DNA from: Lepas anatifera
Lineage: Eukaryota; Arthropoda; Thecostraca; Lepadidae
Reading direction: 5' to 3'
Length of the DNA: 64,000 nt
NCBI GenBank assembly: GCA_034440635.1
Contig: JAOTON010001525.1
Location: 310,001 to 374,000 of the forward strand
Shown piece after piece: positions 47,165 through 59,469 of the stretch. The notes under the pieces are model-generated. The model saw only the letters and a list, made by a program, of their open reading frames with translations, made no database searches and had not been told where the DNA came from. Each line of letters begins with the position of its first letter. The stretch's first letter is position 1. The position numbers and the translations under genes are program-made.

Positions 47165-49740
47165 AGTTCTCCGGACACCTTGGAAAATAGCTGGGACACT
47201 TAAAGACCCTCTGAACTTCGCGCGTTAAGGTCTCCGAGCGGTGTTAGGACCCCTGAGCTGGTATGGGACCTCTGAGTTGATTTGGCGCTCCTTGAGGTGA
47301 TTCAGGGCCTCTTAGCTTGACGGCCTCTGAATTTGCGTGGAGACCCCGCGTTGGTGTTGCCCTCCCCCTCTTCTTTAGAAGTTTTAAGATCCTGTGAAGT
47401 TAAGCTAGTCCTCGGTCCCTGAAATAGACGGAGGCCTGCAACTGGTTTGGACCCCTGGAATGGTGTGGGCCCTTGAGCTGTTCTGGGCCCTTTACATGGT
47501 CGGGTCCCCTGCAGTGATCTTGAGAACCCTGGGCTAAACTGGACCCCTAAGAGTTGGGACACGAGCCCCTGAGCTCCTAGTGGGCCCCTTATCTGTTCCG
47601 TAGCCCCTGAACTTCAGCTGTTCTGCGGACCCCTGAGCTGGCCTGCACCCCTGAGTTGAATTTGTGCCTCCTGACATCAAAGTTTTGCAGGGGCCCTTGG
47701 GCTATTCTGGGGCCCGCTTATCTTGAGACACATGGGCTGATATGGAATTGTGAGTCAACACTGGGACTTCTGAGTTCTTTGGGGCCTTTTATAGTGTCTT
47801 ACCCTCCTAAATTGGTATGGGATGTTTTTGGTAGGGTAATGACTTTGTTATTGGTACCCTTAGATGTTTTTGGGACCCCTGAGGAACCCATGAGATGATC
47901 TGGTACCCCTGAGTTGGTTTTATGCCTACTGAGATGGAGCTTCACTAGGGGTCCCTGAGCTGTTCTGGGGGCCCTTGAAAAACTTGTGTGCAGAAGGTTT
48001 TAGACTTGAGCTTGAGGTCCCTCGGTATCGTCCTCTTTTTTCTGAACCCCCTGAGTGGCTTTGGGGTCCCTGAACAGGCCTGGGTCCCCTGAGTTGTTGG
48101 TGGGTCCTCTGACGTGATATTGAATCCCCTCAGCTGATCTGGGACCCCTTTAGATAACCAGGCCCCCACACTGATCTTGAAACCCATGTGTTGCACTGCA
48201 GCTTCCTGAGCTTGTCGGAACCCGTTAACTGGTACCAGCTGGTCTTGGGTCCCCTGAGTTGGTTTTCAGCCGCCGGAGAGGGAGTTTTTCAGGTAGCCCC
48301 TGGACTGTTTTGGGGCCGTGAGAGGATATTGCACATAAGCTTACGGGCTCGGCCTTAGACCCTGAGCTGGCTCAGGGGCCATGAACTGGTCTAGGGCCCC
48401 TGAAAGGACTTAATTAGGAGGTCCATGGCTTGGTCACAATGTCCCTACCTGGATTGGTGTCCCTTGAGCTGGTAAGGGCCCCTGAGGTGATAATGGGCCC
48501 TTTAAACGGGTATGGGTCTTTTAGCTTGTCCGGGCCCTATTGTGCTGATTTAGGTTCCCTTGAAATCGTCGGGGGCCCAACTCGTCTGGCCCCTTGAGTT
48601 TTCTGGGCCTGCTGAGCCGATTTAGGGCCCTCGCACTGGGTCGGGCCCCCTGAGCTGACCTGAGACCCTTTCAGATGGTCAGGCTCCTCTCGCTGATCTT
48701 GAAACCCCGGTGCTGGTACTGGCACTTTTTGAACTGTCAGGGGCCCCTTATCTGGCCTGGAACCTCTTAACAGGCATGGCCACTCTCGGCTAATCTTGGG
48801 TCCCCTGAGATGGGTTTGGGCCTTCTGAGAGGGAGTTTGGCAAGGGGTCCCTGGACTGATCTGGTACTCTGAGAGAGTATTATACAGGAGCTTACTGACT
48901 TTGTCTTGGGACACAACCTGGTTTCGGGTCACCTTAGCTGGTAAGGGCCCCTTAGGGGAACTACATAAGAGGTTTTTGATTCGGTTTTATGGCCCCTAGC
49001 TGGATTAGTGTCCCTTGAGCTTACAAGTGCCCCTGGGTTTGTATCGAGTCCGTTTAACGTATCGGCCCCTTTGGCTTGTTTGTGGCCCCTTGTGCTTATC
49101 TGGGGCTTCGTGAGTTTGTCGAGGCACCCACCTTACACCAGAACCCTTGAGGTTGTGTCTCAATACACTTTCATTCATTCATGGTCTGACCCTCTTAGTT
49201 TTTATGAACTTCCTGAGCTGAGTGTGTTGGCCTCGGCCTCCTGAATTGACACTGGAACTCTTGAGAGAGAGTTTCGCAAAAGGCCTCTGGGCTGTTCTGG
49301 GTCCTTGGAAGGGTATTGCACAGGAGCTTACTAGAGTGATATTGGGGCTCAAGCTAGTTTGGGCCCCTGAGCTAAAAAGGCCCCCTGAGGGAGAAAGTCA
49401 AAGGGAGTCCTGAGCTAGCCTAAGGCCCTTGAGAAGTATTCTGTAAGGGGTTCCTGAGTTGGTCCTAGGGCCCCTAGCTGGATTGTTGTCCATTGAAGTG
49501 GCATTGGGCCTGTTTAAATAGTATGGATCCAATTAGTTTGTCTGGGCACACTATGCTGATCTGGGGCCCCCTGAGCTTTTTAGAGCCCTTAGCTCGTCTG
49601 GCGCCCTGGGTTAGTGCTGGGTCCATTTAGCTGGCCTGGGGCCCACAGACAATATATTTTTCAGAAGGTGTCTGGCTTGATCTCAAGATCCCTGAACAAG
49701 TGAAGGGCCCCTGGGAGACCAAATTGGGCGTCTGTACCCA
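47165..49740. repeat. large degenerate minisatellite, GGCCCCTGAGCTGGTCTGGG type (about 25-35-bp unit)
   Basis: Roughly 2.6 kb of drifted units such as GGACCCCTGAGCTGGTCTGG and GGTCCCCTGAGTTGGTTTTC. Longer super-units are visible: a GGAGTTTxxCAxGGGGTCCCTGGACTG block followed by a GAGAGGATATTGCACAxxAGCTTACxGG block recurs near 48278, 48826 and 49265. Frames of 60-131 codons on both strands are repeat read-through. Confidence 0.85.
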
Positions 49741-50824
49741 CAGGCATGTATCGGAAAGAAATTGTGGCTGTAATTGGTGTTTGTAGGAGGCCCGCTCTTT
49801 GTTATTAGCTTTAATGATTTTAGTATTGAAGCTATTTAGTGTTCAGCTATTGAATTATCCACACATTCAAGGAATGCATTTTCGTGGCATATTTGTTGTT
49901 GTGCCGCGGTTTCCACCGGGGTATATTTAACACACACATAGCTTCAAGTGACACTTAAAATACAATCGACAATTGGGCACATCCCCCATCCACCATCCAC
50001 CACCCTTGCCCACGTCCAATATATATATCCCTTCGCTCCCCCCTTTCCCACCCCATGCCCTTTTCCGTACAAACTACCGCACATGCTCTCATCATCACAC
50101 TGCACACAGAGCATCCACACTTAAAACTCGACACAGTCCCCAACCAACCAACCCGACCGTCAACGGAGCAGTGCACGGCTAGCCAGACGAAGTTTGTGGA
50201 GCCTCTATTGATGGCACTTACATTCACTTGACATAATATCGGAAAGTACCATCCATCGCATCCATGCATACATGCACCCGTCATACAGTAACTCAACCAA
50301 CTTCACCGAATATTGAATTCCGCGGTCACTGCCGCCAATGTTTACTATCGCGACCCCTCCATCCCGGCCCGCCGCCGCTGCGGTGACGTGGCAAAAATGT
50401 CGACGACACCCGGGCAAAAATACCGGGCCCGCGTGGGGGAGCCCTCCAACAGTGACGTGGCACGACACCGCCAACCCTTATTTGTATCTTATAAAATTTC
50501 CTTTGATGTATGGTGCAGTTTTTATTCTTGGAATTGTAGGATAAAAAACAAAGTGAGTGCGAGAGGGGGAGAAAGAGCGCAGAAAATGTGCCAATTTTGC
50601 GGAAACATCATACTGGATTTAGCTATTGCCATATTGTAGCATGGCTCAGTGTTTTTGGGTGATTTAATATAGCACCAAAATATTTATATTGTAACAATCA
50701 TTTTGGGAAATAATGATGGACCAAATGCTGGGGTCATAAGACTTCTCAGAAGGGTAATGCGCTAGACTTAAACATTGAAAAGTATTTTATTTCACACGCT
50801 GATTTTGTCTACTGCTAACACGTT
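49741..50824. other. no gene seen
   Basis: Frames of 89-113 codons overlap on both strands. A CpG-rich stretch at 50345-50465 holds two GTGACGTGGCA motifs (50380 and 50451), which resemble CRE sites. No exon can be supported. Confidence 0.35.
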
Positions 50825-50881
50825 TTATATATATATATATATAATGTAAATTGTATGTATAAATAAATGATAAATAAATAA

Positions 50882-50933
<52 letters not shown>
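50825..50933. repeat. (TA)n microsatellites with TAAA interruption
   Basis: Two TA tracts (about 50825-50843 and 50886-50925) around an (AAAT)n stretch. Confidence 0.9.
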
Positions 50934-52005
<1,072 letters not shown>

Positions 52006-52228
52006 CTCCTCTCTCTCACTCTCTCTCGATTTTTTTCAACAAGCCATTGTTGAGGTTGAAATATTGGACAGCCTCCATATGCAGGACATGTTTTCCGCTG
52101 GCTCACCTGAACACCCTCCGTCTTCCTGCACCACTGTTCGGTTTTAGTGAGGCACCGACTTCCAGGTCCGACGCCTGCCCCGGCAGCTAACAATCACTCC
52201 ATCCATCCGACGCCGGGCCGTAAACTGT

Positions 52229-52490
52229 GGGGATGGTCCAGGCCCTCTTGCGAAAATCCGAGAGCTTTTGGTGCCAGGTGTTAAAAAATACCCAAGGCAA
52301 AGGGCGCAATGAATTGAAACGCTTGAGTCATAATTGTCATAACGAAGAACAAGGCAATAGTAGCGCGTTCGTTACATTTCAATACGTCATTTATCTTGGG
52401 TATTTTTTCAAGGCCAGAAGGTATTTTCTGAAAAAAGATATCTGGCATCAAAAGCTCTCGGATTTTTGCAAGAGGGCCTGGACCATCCCC
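52229..52490. mobile_element. 262-bp inverted-repeat element (MITE)
   Basis: GGGGATGGTCCAGGCCCTCT at the left is mirrored by AGAGGGCCTGGACCATCCCC at the right, and the inverted homology runs about 48 bases inward (to GGTGCCAG / CTGGCATC). TGT stands outside both ends, a possible 3-bp duplication. Superfamily not determinable; PIF/Harbinger-like is one option. Confidence 0.75.
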
Positions 52491-52552
52491 TGTATCACTT
52501 CAGCCGCTAAAAATTGGTAGGCGGCCTCCTACTGCACCGCATGACCAGTTAG

Positions 52553-52820
52553 CATAGGCGGACCCAGGGGCAAGGGGGCACTTCCCTCCCCGCGATCAAC
52601 CGTGGACACCTCCAGAAATGGTCCCCCTGAAAAGTTAATGGCGTCCTCTGAAATGTCGCTTCACACCCTTCCCTCTATTCCCCAGGATTCCAGGATACGA
52701 GTATCGCTACCCCCACGATAGGATTTTGTGCCCGCATGATGGTTTTTCTTCCAAAAGTGGCGCCCAGCTGGTCCGGGTAGCTCCCTTCCCCCGAGATCAG
52801 CAATCCCAGATCCGCCTAAG
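52553..52820. mobile_element. small hAT-like MITE upstream of the dipeptidase exon
   Basis: CATAGGCGGACCCAGGGGCA at the left, GATCCGCCTAAG at the right; interior CCCCTGAAAAGTTAATGGCG and AAAAGTGGCGCCCAGCTGGT as in 40450-40695 and 3355-3628. Flanking octamers match poorly (4 of 8), so the duplication has decayed. It ends 107 bases before the exon's splice acceptor. Confidence 0.65.
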
Positions 52821-52927
52821 GCAGCATGTGGTATATTTATTGTCTATTATTTACTCCTTACGTATAATTGACATGTGCTATGCATTTTTGAGCCGTGGCA
52901 GTGACCGCTGGGCCTGTCTGTCTTCAG

Positions 52928-53102
52928 GGAGCGCCAGGATCGGTCGGAAGCACTGGTGTGTGGTCTGCATGATCCTGATGGTGGTGGTGACCACTGGGCT
53001 GATCAGTGTCCCGCTCCTGCTGCGGGACATGTCCCAGGGAACACAGGCTCACAGACTGCAGATCGCCAAACGCATTCTCATACAAGTGCCTCTCATCGAC
53101 GG
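52928..53102 (+). CDS. exon of a membrane dipeptidase (N-terminal anchor to LIDG motif)
   Basis: A frame enters after TGTCTGTCTTCAG and leaves at a GTGAGT donor, 175 bases, entering in phase 1 and leaving in phase 2. It encodes about 58 residues: a basic SARIGRKH start, a hydrophobic stretch (about residues 10-31) that would be a signal anchor, then a helical linker, and finally RILIQVPLIDG. In renal-type dipeptidases (family M19) the LIDG motif is followed by HNDLP, whose H and D bind zinc; a phase-2 junction after GG suits a next exon starting with the histidine codon. The protein would hydrolyse dipeptides at the cell surface. No other exon could be found in the window; downstream sequence is filled with transposons. 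It could be a single-exon pseudogene fragment, but both splice sites look sound. Confidence 0.7.
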
Positions 53103-53966
53103 GTGAGTGCCTTTTAATTGTGCGTCCCGAGCCCATTTTTTTATCAATAACAATCTGGCCCTGTTGTCTGCTTGAACCAAACAATATGTTAATGCGTATC
53201 TGCGTCTCATATCATCGATACAGTGGCTATTTTACCCTCAAAGGAATTACTACAACAGGGAAGAAAAAATCAGGTAACTTTGAAGAGCGGAAGGAAAGGA
53301 TGCAGTGCCACAGCGGAACTAGGGTGCTGTGCAGGCTATAAAATATATACATGGACAACCTAAACATGCACAGATTACATCGCACATCCTCCTTTCAGTA
53401 GGTCCATGAAATAGTTGGGACTTTTTGGTGCTGTGCTCATTTATTTTCCGGTTGCGGGATTACAATATATACTACAGAAACATTTTTGGGCAGGATGTAA
53501 GCGCCTTTGATACAACACTGAACAACACTGGGTTCGTCACATTTCTGTTGCTGAGGTATGTCGTGCAGCCGATTTTCCATTTATTCAAGCCAATATCATT
53601 TAAGACGGCGCAGGTGTGTACCATTGCGAACTAGAAACACCTGGTCAGAGGGCTGATGCGATTAACCTAGAATATTGGGAGATGGTCTAAGTTCTCTTTT
53701 TCATGATAGTATAGTTCCACATTGTGCATGGAGTCACGTGGTCCCACTATTCTTTGGTTGTTTAGTCGTTCATTATATTATACGACTAAACAACCGTACA
53801 ATATGAATAATACGTTCCCTACATTGAATGAATATTCCGTACTGTTGAATGAACTCGTAGACTGAAAGATACGGCCTAATTTTGGAAGACAATGACACTT
53901 ATCCGACACTGGAGAACAATTTATATGTTTTCAATCGGCACAAGGTCACCGAACCACAGCACACGA
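53103..53966. other. probable dipeptidase intron, no further exon seen
   Basis: Starts with the GTGAGT donor. Frames of 69 and 111 codons show no dipeptidase motif. An inverted TATACGACTAAACAACC / GGTTGTTTAGTCGTTC-type pair lies near 53755-53795. Confidence 0.4.
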
Positions 53967-54275
53967 CAAAGGCGGATCCAGGATGGGGGGGGGATCCGGT
54001 CATGTCCTCCGAAACTGAGGAAGAGGGAGGCCAAAACCTCCCCGCCCGTTAAAGGAAATCATTGTTTCATGATTTATCGATTGTTAGGGAACGTGTTCGT
54101 CAGTAAAACAGTGTTAAGCGTTTGTCCGTTTGGTAGGGACTTATTTAAAGTTAGAAGAAATTCCCTGTGGAGGGAAAAACTGAAGGGCGTCGCCCTTGCG
54201 CGACAATTTTTGTTTCTGCTCGCGGACATGGCTTTGCCCCCCTCACCCCCAACCAACTGGCTAGATCCGCCCCTG
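53967..54275. mobile_element. small hAT-like element (GGCGGATCC ends)
   Basis: CAAAGGCGGATCCAGGATGG at the left and, complemented, CAGGGGCGGATCTAGCC at the right. 309 bp. Flanking octamers GCACACGA and GCACCTTG agree only in the first four bases. Frames across it (147 and 60 codons) are chance. Confidence 0.6.
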
Positions 54276-54838
54276 GCACCTTGGCTGCAACGCGGCCGTC
54301 CGTATCGTTACGACCATTTAAAGGATCACACTTGAAGGGTGCGTCAGGTTAGACAGTGCCTCTTCCAAGATCAAAGGCTGGTCCGTGGTGTGACGTCACA
54401 AGCCCACTCATCCAAGTTGTATCAAGGGTGTATAAATACTATCCATAATATTAAAAAAATACACCCATATCCAAAAACAGAATACGTTATTGTAACATTT
54501 TGAATACAACTGAATTTTTTGTGTTCTCTGGCATTTGCAAGCGAGCATCACAAAATCCGGACTATTTTCAGGACTTCCAGCGCGGAGGTAGAAAAATCCC
54601 TTCATGCCTATGTAACGTCACTCAGGCGTGCAAGAATCTCTCTTGAACGTACTTGAAAGTAGTGCATGACTGGTTTGTTACCTCAGATCCAATCCTGGTA
54701 GAATATGTTATCACGTGATCTGTGACATCACCCACGCCTACTGCGGTTTGATGTCGGTTCCGTCGGAAAGTGGGGAGGTAAGCGCCTTTCAAGAGAGGAG
54801 TGGAGTGTGATGTGGAGGCAACACTCAATTTGTTGTCC
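54276..54838. other. no gene seen
   Basis: Short frames only (65 and 75 codons on the minus strand). No repeat assigned. Confidence 0.4.
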
Positions 54839-55345
54839 TTAACACGCACACTGGAGGGGCCTCAGAGGCCCCCAACCTATTTTTCCAATGTGGCACGAGA
54901 ACCGCTCTTAGCGGAAATACGATACTTAGCAACATTTGAGAGAATTTAACGATGCGTCGATTGGTGAAAATTTTTGAAAATCTTCTGAAATTTTTTTCTT
55001 ATAGGCTTTCAAAGCCAAACCTACATTTTGAGATCGCCTCAATCATGCGGTCGGACCGGTTCGCTTGCATTGGGGACCGCGTAGTGACGTCATAGCCCCA
55101 TATAATCGGGATTATATGTCAAAGTCACCTCAAATAAAGGTCTGGTTTAAAGGTCGCAGGTCAAGGTCATATCAGCACCTTCAAGGTCATTGACCCCTGT
55201 GCTTCCGGTTAAATGGAGTACCCGGTCAAACGTATGTTATGCAATGACGTCATGGTGAATGTAACTCAATGTCAATTTCTAGGTCAAAGATCAAGACCAA
55301 AGGCCATGGGTAAAGGTATGCTCATTTCCCGCCAGTTGCTATAGT

Positions 55346-55628
55346 TGTTAATTCAATGGAAAAATCGCTTTATTTCCTGGTTTTCATTGTAAGTTAGAAC
55401 TTAGATTAATATATTATAAACGCATTGACCAGGAAAAATTGAATTCATGCTTTTTTTAGTTGTATTTCAAAACCCGACAAGTTTCGGCTTCCGCCGTCTT
55501 CTTGAAGTGCACTCAAAGAAGATGGCGGAAGCCGAAACTTGTCGGGTTTTGTAATACAACTAAAAAAGTATAAATTCAATTTTTAATGGTCAATGCGTTC
55601 ACAATATATTAATTTAAGTTCTAACTCA
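55346..55628. mobile_element. hairpin insertion, Penelope-terminal-like, with 13-bp TSD
   Basis: CAGTTGCTATAGT flanks it on both sides (55333-55345 and 55629-55641). Most of the insert is a foldback with ~115-base arms (about 55389-55504 and 55515-55629) around a short loop. The arms carry GGCGGAAGCCGAAACTTGTC, a sequence type familiar from Penelope-like terminal repeats. A 43-base unpaired lead (55346-55388) precedes the left arm. The homologous block at 56220-56290 supports the empty-site reconstruction. Confidence 0.65.
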
Positions 55629-55865
55629 CAGTTGCTATAGTGAAAGTTTTATTTTGCATGATAAGGAGTATACCATATTTTGACCTCATTGGTCAATGAC
55701 CTTAATAACTTTAACCCCAAAATTATAGAAAAGGTTCTTAGGCCTTTCCTCTATGACCCTGGTCTGCCTTTAGCGTATTCCTGTTTTTTTCTGCATAATC
55801 ACGGTATCTCCGAAAATGTCCCCAGCATGGCCAAGGTTAGAGCTTTATGGGCTCGTTTGACCTTA

Positions 55866-55962
55866 AAGATACTGACCTAGGTCAATGAAAATTGGCTATG
55901 ATGTAGATCATTAAGATACTGACCTAGCTCAATGAAAATTGGCTATGATGTAGATCATTATA
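55866..55962. repeat. 48-bp tandem duplication inside copy G
   Basis: AAGATACTGACCTAGGTCAA and AAGATACTGACCTAGCTCAA start 48 bases apart, each followed by TGAAAATTGGCTATGATGTA; a third, diverged copy of the block occurs at 56478. Confidence 0.85.
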
Positions 55963-56633
55963 TTCCCCACCCACCCCCTAACTTGCGGTTTTCTACGCCT
56001 CTAAGTTTCCGAGATCTTGCCAACCAGCCCCATGCCTTAGTCTAACCCCTTCCTTCTTAACCACTGCCCCCTAACAAGAAAGATAGTTAATATGTGTAAT
56101 TAAAATGTTTAGGGCTGTTAAACGCTCATAGAGGGTATTAGTTAACCAGATATTTGTGGTATCCGTCTTAGGGTTTTTTGCTATGACGTCTTCGATAAAG
56201 TACCTCAATATCGTCAAAACATCGGAGGTCAATCCTCATTTCCCACCCACGGTAGCTGTAGTGTTAGTCAAAGTGTACATTATAAGTAGTATACCATATT
56301 GTGACCTAAAAGGTCAATGACCTTGACCCAAAAATTGTAGGGCAGGCTCTTTGGACCTTCCCTCTATGACCCTGGTCCGTCTTTAGCTTATTCCCGTCAT
56401 TTTCCCGCATTATCACGCCATTTACCAATCGGTCCCCAGTATGGCCAAGATTTGACCTTTATGACCTCGTTCGACCTTGAAGATACTGACCTAGGTCAAT
56501 GAAAATTGGTCAGGATGTAGATCACCACCTCCCAAATTTTACTCCCGTTAGTTTCCGAGATCTTAGTGGGGGCCTATCAGGCCCCCTCTCCAGTGCGCGT
56601 TAGTGCCAGACACCTCTCCAGTGCGGGTGTTAT

Positions 56634-57655
56634 AAAATAGAGGATGTATTGAGAATGAAGCAGCCTATATTCTTTCTATAGTCCAATTTTATTTTCCCCC
56701 ATCCCGAAAAAAACTGAACCCTGGCATCGTAGGAACTCGGCTGCTGGGAGCCATAGTCCGATGTCACTGTGCCGATTAAAAGCATGTAAACTGGGCTCGA
56801 GTCTCAAACGGTAGTGAAAATATCGGATGCTGAATGCCGGCGTTAGATTGTATGCAGTCCCCGGTCTCCTGCAGCCACGGTGGGTGTGATTCAGCTGTCA
56901 GCTGTAATTTAGCGTAGAGTCGGTTTTGTCAAAGACACTTATCTGCGTGGAACATGCTTGTACTTTGTGGAAAGTGAGCGGCCGTTTCCCTGGATAGGTA
57001 TATGCAATGTATGTAATACGTTGTTTGAGCTGGAAGCTGTCACATGACATTTTCAGGATTTACATCGCAACTTTCCATGGAATGTTAGAAACAAATTTGT
57101 CTCAAATATTGTTAAAGTTTGACCAAGCTAGCGGTGTTTGGCCTAGTCGGATCACTTTGCATTTCATTTCCAAACCCGGAAATGTCACCAGGCTTTTAGT
57201 TTTCCGATATTCTATGCAGATTGTAGGCTGTGATTCCCACACAATGGATTGGAACGACTGCCACACACACACAAGCCCATTTGGATTCAATGATTCATTC
57301 ATGGGGGAAATTATCGAGACCCTGGAGTTCCAGGTTGGTTAAAGTTTTATAGAAATGTCTTATTAAGATTAAGACTGAACCAATTATCTAGCAAATAACA
57401 CCCCAGATTTTAAAAGGCCACTTTCAAGTAAATCTAAGGAAGAGTCTTGCTTATTCGTCCATCCCCCCCTCAAGAAAAACGCAACTCCCCGTAGGACCGA
57501 GCATTAACTACCTGCGGTATGGAAACGGTGACGTCAGATGGCGCCAGGGAACCTGCATTCGAGGGGGAGCACTGCTACTTGAAACAAACTGCAGGGGGTT
57601 TGGAAGAACCTTTACTGCCAAGCAAGGAGCAGTCTCCTAAGACAGTCTTGATATA
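56634..57655. other. no gene assigned; one uninterrupted 111-codon frame
   Basis: The plus frame at 57007-57342 (with SRITLHFISKPGNVTRLLVF and DWNDCHTHTSPFGFND) ends at GGTTGG, not a splice donor consensus. I do not recognise it; it may be chance or a transposon remnant. Confidence 0.3.
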
Positions 57656-57900
57656 TTAGCACGCGCAGTAGAGAGGGGATTGGCGTCAACGCGCAGTGAG
57701 GGCGTGGGTCCTAAAGCGTGCCCGCCCCCGGAGATCTCAGAAACCATAGTCGTTAGAAAAAAGCCCGTTTGGGGGTTCTTGGCGGCCATCGTGATCTACA
57801 TAACAGTCAACTTTTATTAGCCCACATCAATGTATGTAATGTCAAACGAGTCTACAAAGGTCAAATCCGGGTCGTGGTGGGAGAAAATGAAATGGTTGCA
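57656..57900 (+). mobile_element. left end of a TTAA-type element (copy J)
   Basis: TTAGCACGCGCAGTAGAGAG followed by GGCGTCAACGCGCAGTGAGG, matching the doubled terminus of copy I at 46183. One weak GGTCAAAT motif near 57858. Truncated; no right end. Confidence 0.6.
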
Positions 57901-59141
57901 TAACGCTCTTTGTATCTGTTTCTATGCTTTCTATACCTCGATAAAATTACGTTCGATGCTCAAAAGACTCTAATGAGTCATCTAGTATAGTAATTATAAT
58001 CTTTGGAGCTTGTGGACCCACCATCTCTCAAGGTCATATGTCAACGCCAACTCTTTTCTTGTAGGAGGGCTTCCCGTGAGCCAGATTGCTCCTTGCCCGG
58101 GAAATCCGACGGGTTCCGAACCCAGGTCGGCCGCGTGAAAACCGAGGATGCTAACCACTGCACCACCAAGCTCCCTGACTCCTCAAGGAACCCCAGTCAT
58201 GTTACGCGACTTCCCGCCCCCGCAATGAGTAAACTTTTGCGGTCATGCTATTTTTTTGCGATTGTTCAATAAACCAGTTTGGTTAGACATTCAGGAGTTT
58301 CTGTTGATCGGCATACAAATTCCCAGTCTCATATTGACACAGGGACTCGGAAGAGTACTGGTATACTTGTGGCACCCAGCCATGCCCGTCACGTTTGTTC
58401 GCGGCATCACTGCAAACTGCAATTTTTCGTCTGGGCGACAACTTGTGGAGGTACACTTCAAATGTTGCTGGGGCCCTGGTACTGTCCATTAGGGTGTGTC
58501 GCATATCGCAGTCACACGTGCTCCTATGATTTTCTTTTGCCCTGAGCGTGTAGAAACACGATGGCCACACTCATTCTGTCAGAATTTTAAACTCCATCCA
58601 CCGCAGAGAGAGATAATTTTCCCCTATGTTAATAGCTTGGCGACACTAGCGAACCTGGTGGCGGGAGCGAGTACTAATGCGTGTCTGCTAATCTGATGAG
58701 GAGGTGTTCCCAGAGCTCCGAAATGTTTCAAGCAACTTTGAAATAATATAATAGAGATTGCGCTATTATTTTTGGGCTGAATTGCTCTACATTTACCGTT
58801 AATTAGCCTTCCTGAGGCCTTGTGCGGTGCCGCCGTAACCAGAGTGACGCAACTGTTTTGAGTTTGACTATGAAACTGATGGAAGGAATGCGTGTTTTGA
58901 CTAAAAAACTATGGAAGGTGTGCGTGCTGTCATCAGCCGTCGATTTTAACAGACTGGAGTCTAATATCAGCTGTTATATTTGGTGTTAATATGGTTCTAA
59001 TGTCAATATCGCCTCACCTAATGTCATCGTCACGCAAACAAGATACTGCAGTTGGGCTTGTTCGAGGCGATGCAGAACTTAAAATGTTCACACGATGGTT
59101 ATTTTAAATCGTGATCTATTCTGAATTTTAAGTGTTCTAAC
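57901..59141. other. no gene seen apart from a SINE-like head
   Basis: Overlapping frames of 66-95 codons at 58003-58696 on both strands without domain. tRNA-like sequence at 58040-58175. Confidence 0.4.
58040..58175 (-). mobile_element. tRNA-derived SINE head
   Basis: Minus strand from 58175: GGAGCTTGGTGGTGCAGTGG, TTAGCATCCTCGG (box A TGGTGCAGTGGTTAGC) and then CTGGGTTCGGAACCC (box B, GGTTCGGAACC), spaced as in a tRNA. Sequence beyond box B (GTCGGATTTCCCGGGCAAGG) is not tRNA-like, which favours a SINE. Confidence 0.6.
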
Positions 59142-59294
59142 CAGTGGCGGATCCAGGACTTCATTGGGGGGAGCTCGGGGGCTCTAACCTCCCCTACCAT
59201 TACCTCGGAACAGCCTCCGGCTATACATTTACTATAGGGCTCTGAAATTTCGGGAGAGGGGCTTGAGCTCCTTAGCTCCCCTTGTATCCGCCAG
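59142..59294. mobile_element. 153-bp hAT-like MITE
   Basis: CAGTGGCGGATCCAGGAC at the left, GTATCCGCCAGT at the right. GTTCTAAC (59134-59141) and TTTCTAAC (59295-59302) agree at 7 of 8, an 8-bp duplication. AGCTCGGGGGCTCTAACCTC interior shared in style with the GCTCCTTAGCTCCCC end, so the subtermini are also inverted. Confidence 0.8.
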
Positions 59295-59469
59295 TTTCTA
59301 ACACACCTGGCCGAATCTTATCACGCCATCGCAACACACGCAATCGGAACAGTGCAGTCACGTGCAAAAGTTGCACGTGAGCATTGCATCCCGTGTGCTG
59401 CGCTATTTGTGTTAAATAACTGGCCCACGACTGTTTGCTAGAAGCGAACGCCAGCTGCTGACGGTGGCC

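Larger units (their letters stand above)
54839..56633 (+). mobile_element. large TTAA-type AGGTCA-rich element (copy G)
   Basis: TTAACACGCACACTGGAGGG with GGGGCCTCAGAGGCCCCC just inside, and at the right GGGGGCCTATCAGGCCCCC followed by CTCCAGTGCGGGTGTTAT (TTAA changed to TTAT; an extra CTCCAGTGCGCGTTAG precedes it). AGGTCA clusters at 55149-55195, 55680-55700, 55858-55890 and 56300-56330. An internal duplication repeats the block ATGACCCTGGTCYGYCTTTAGC (55752 and 56366). It carries a 283-bp insertion at 55346-55628. The left 450 bases match copy H. Confidence 0.8.

Noticed and set aside
57007..57342. Host-gene exon
   Set aside because: The 111-codon frame is open but lacks a recognisable family and good splice sites, so it is left unassigned.
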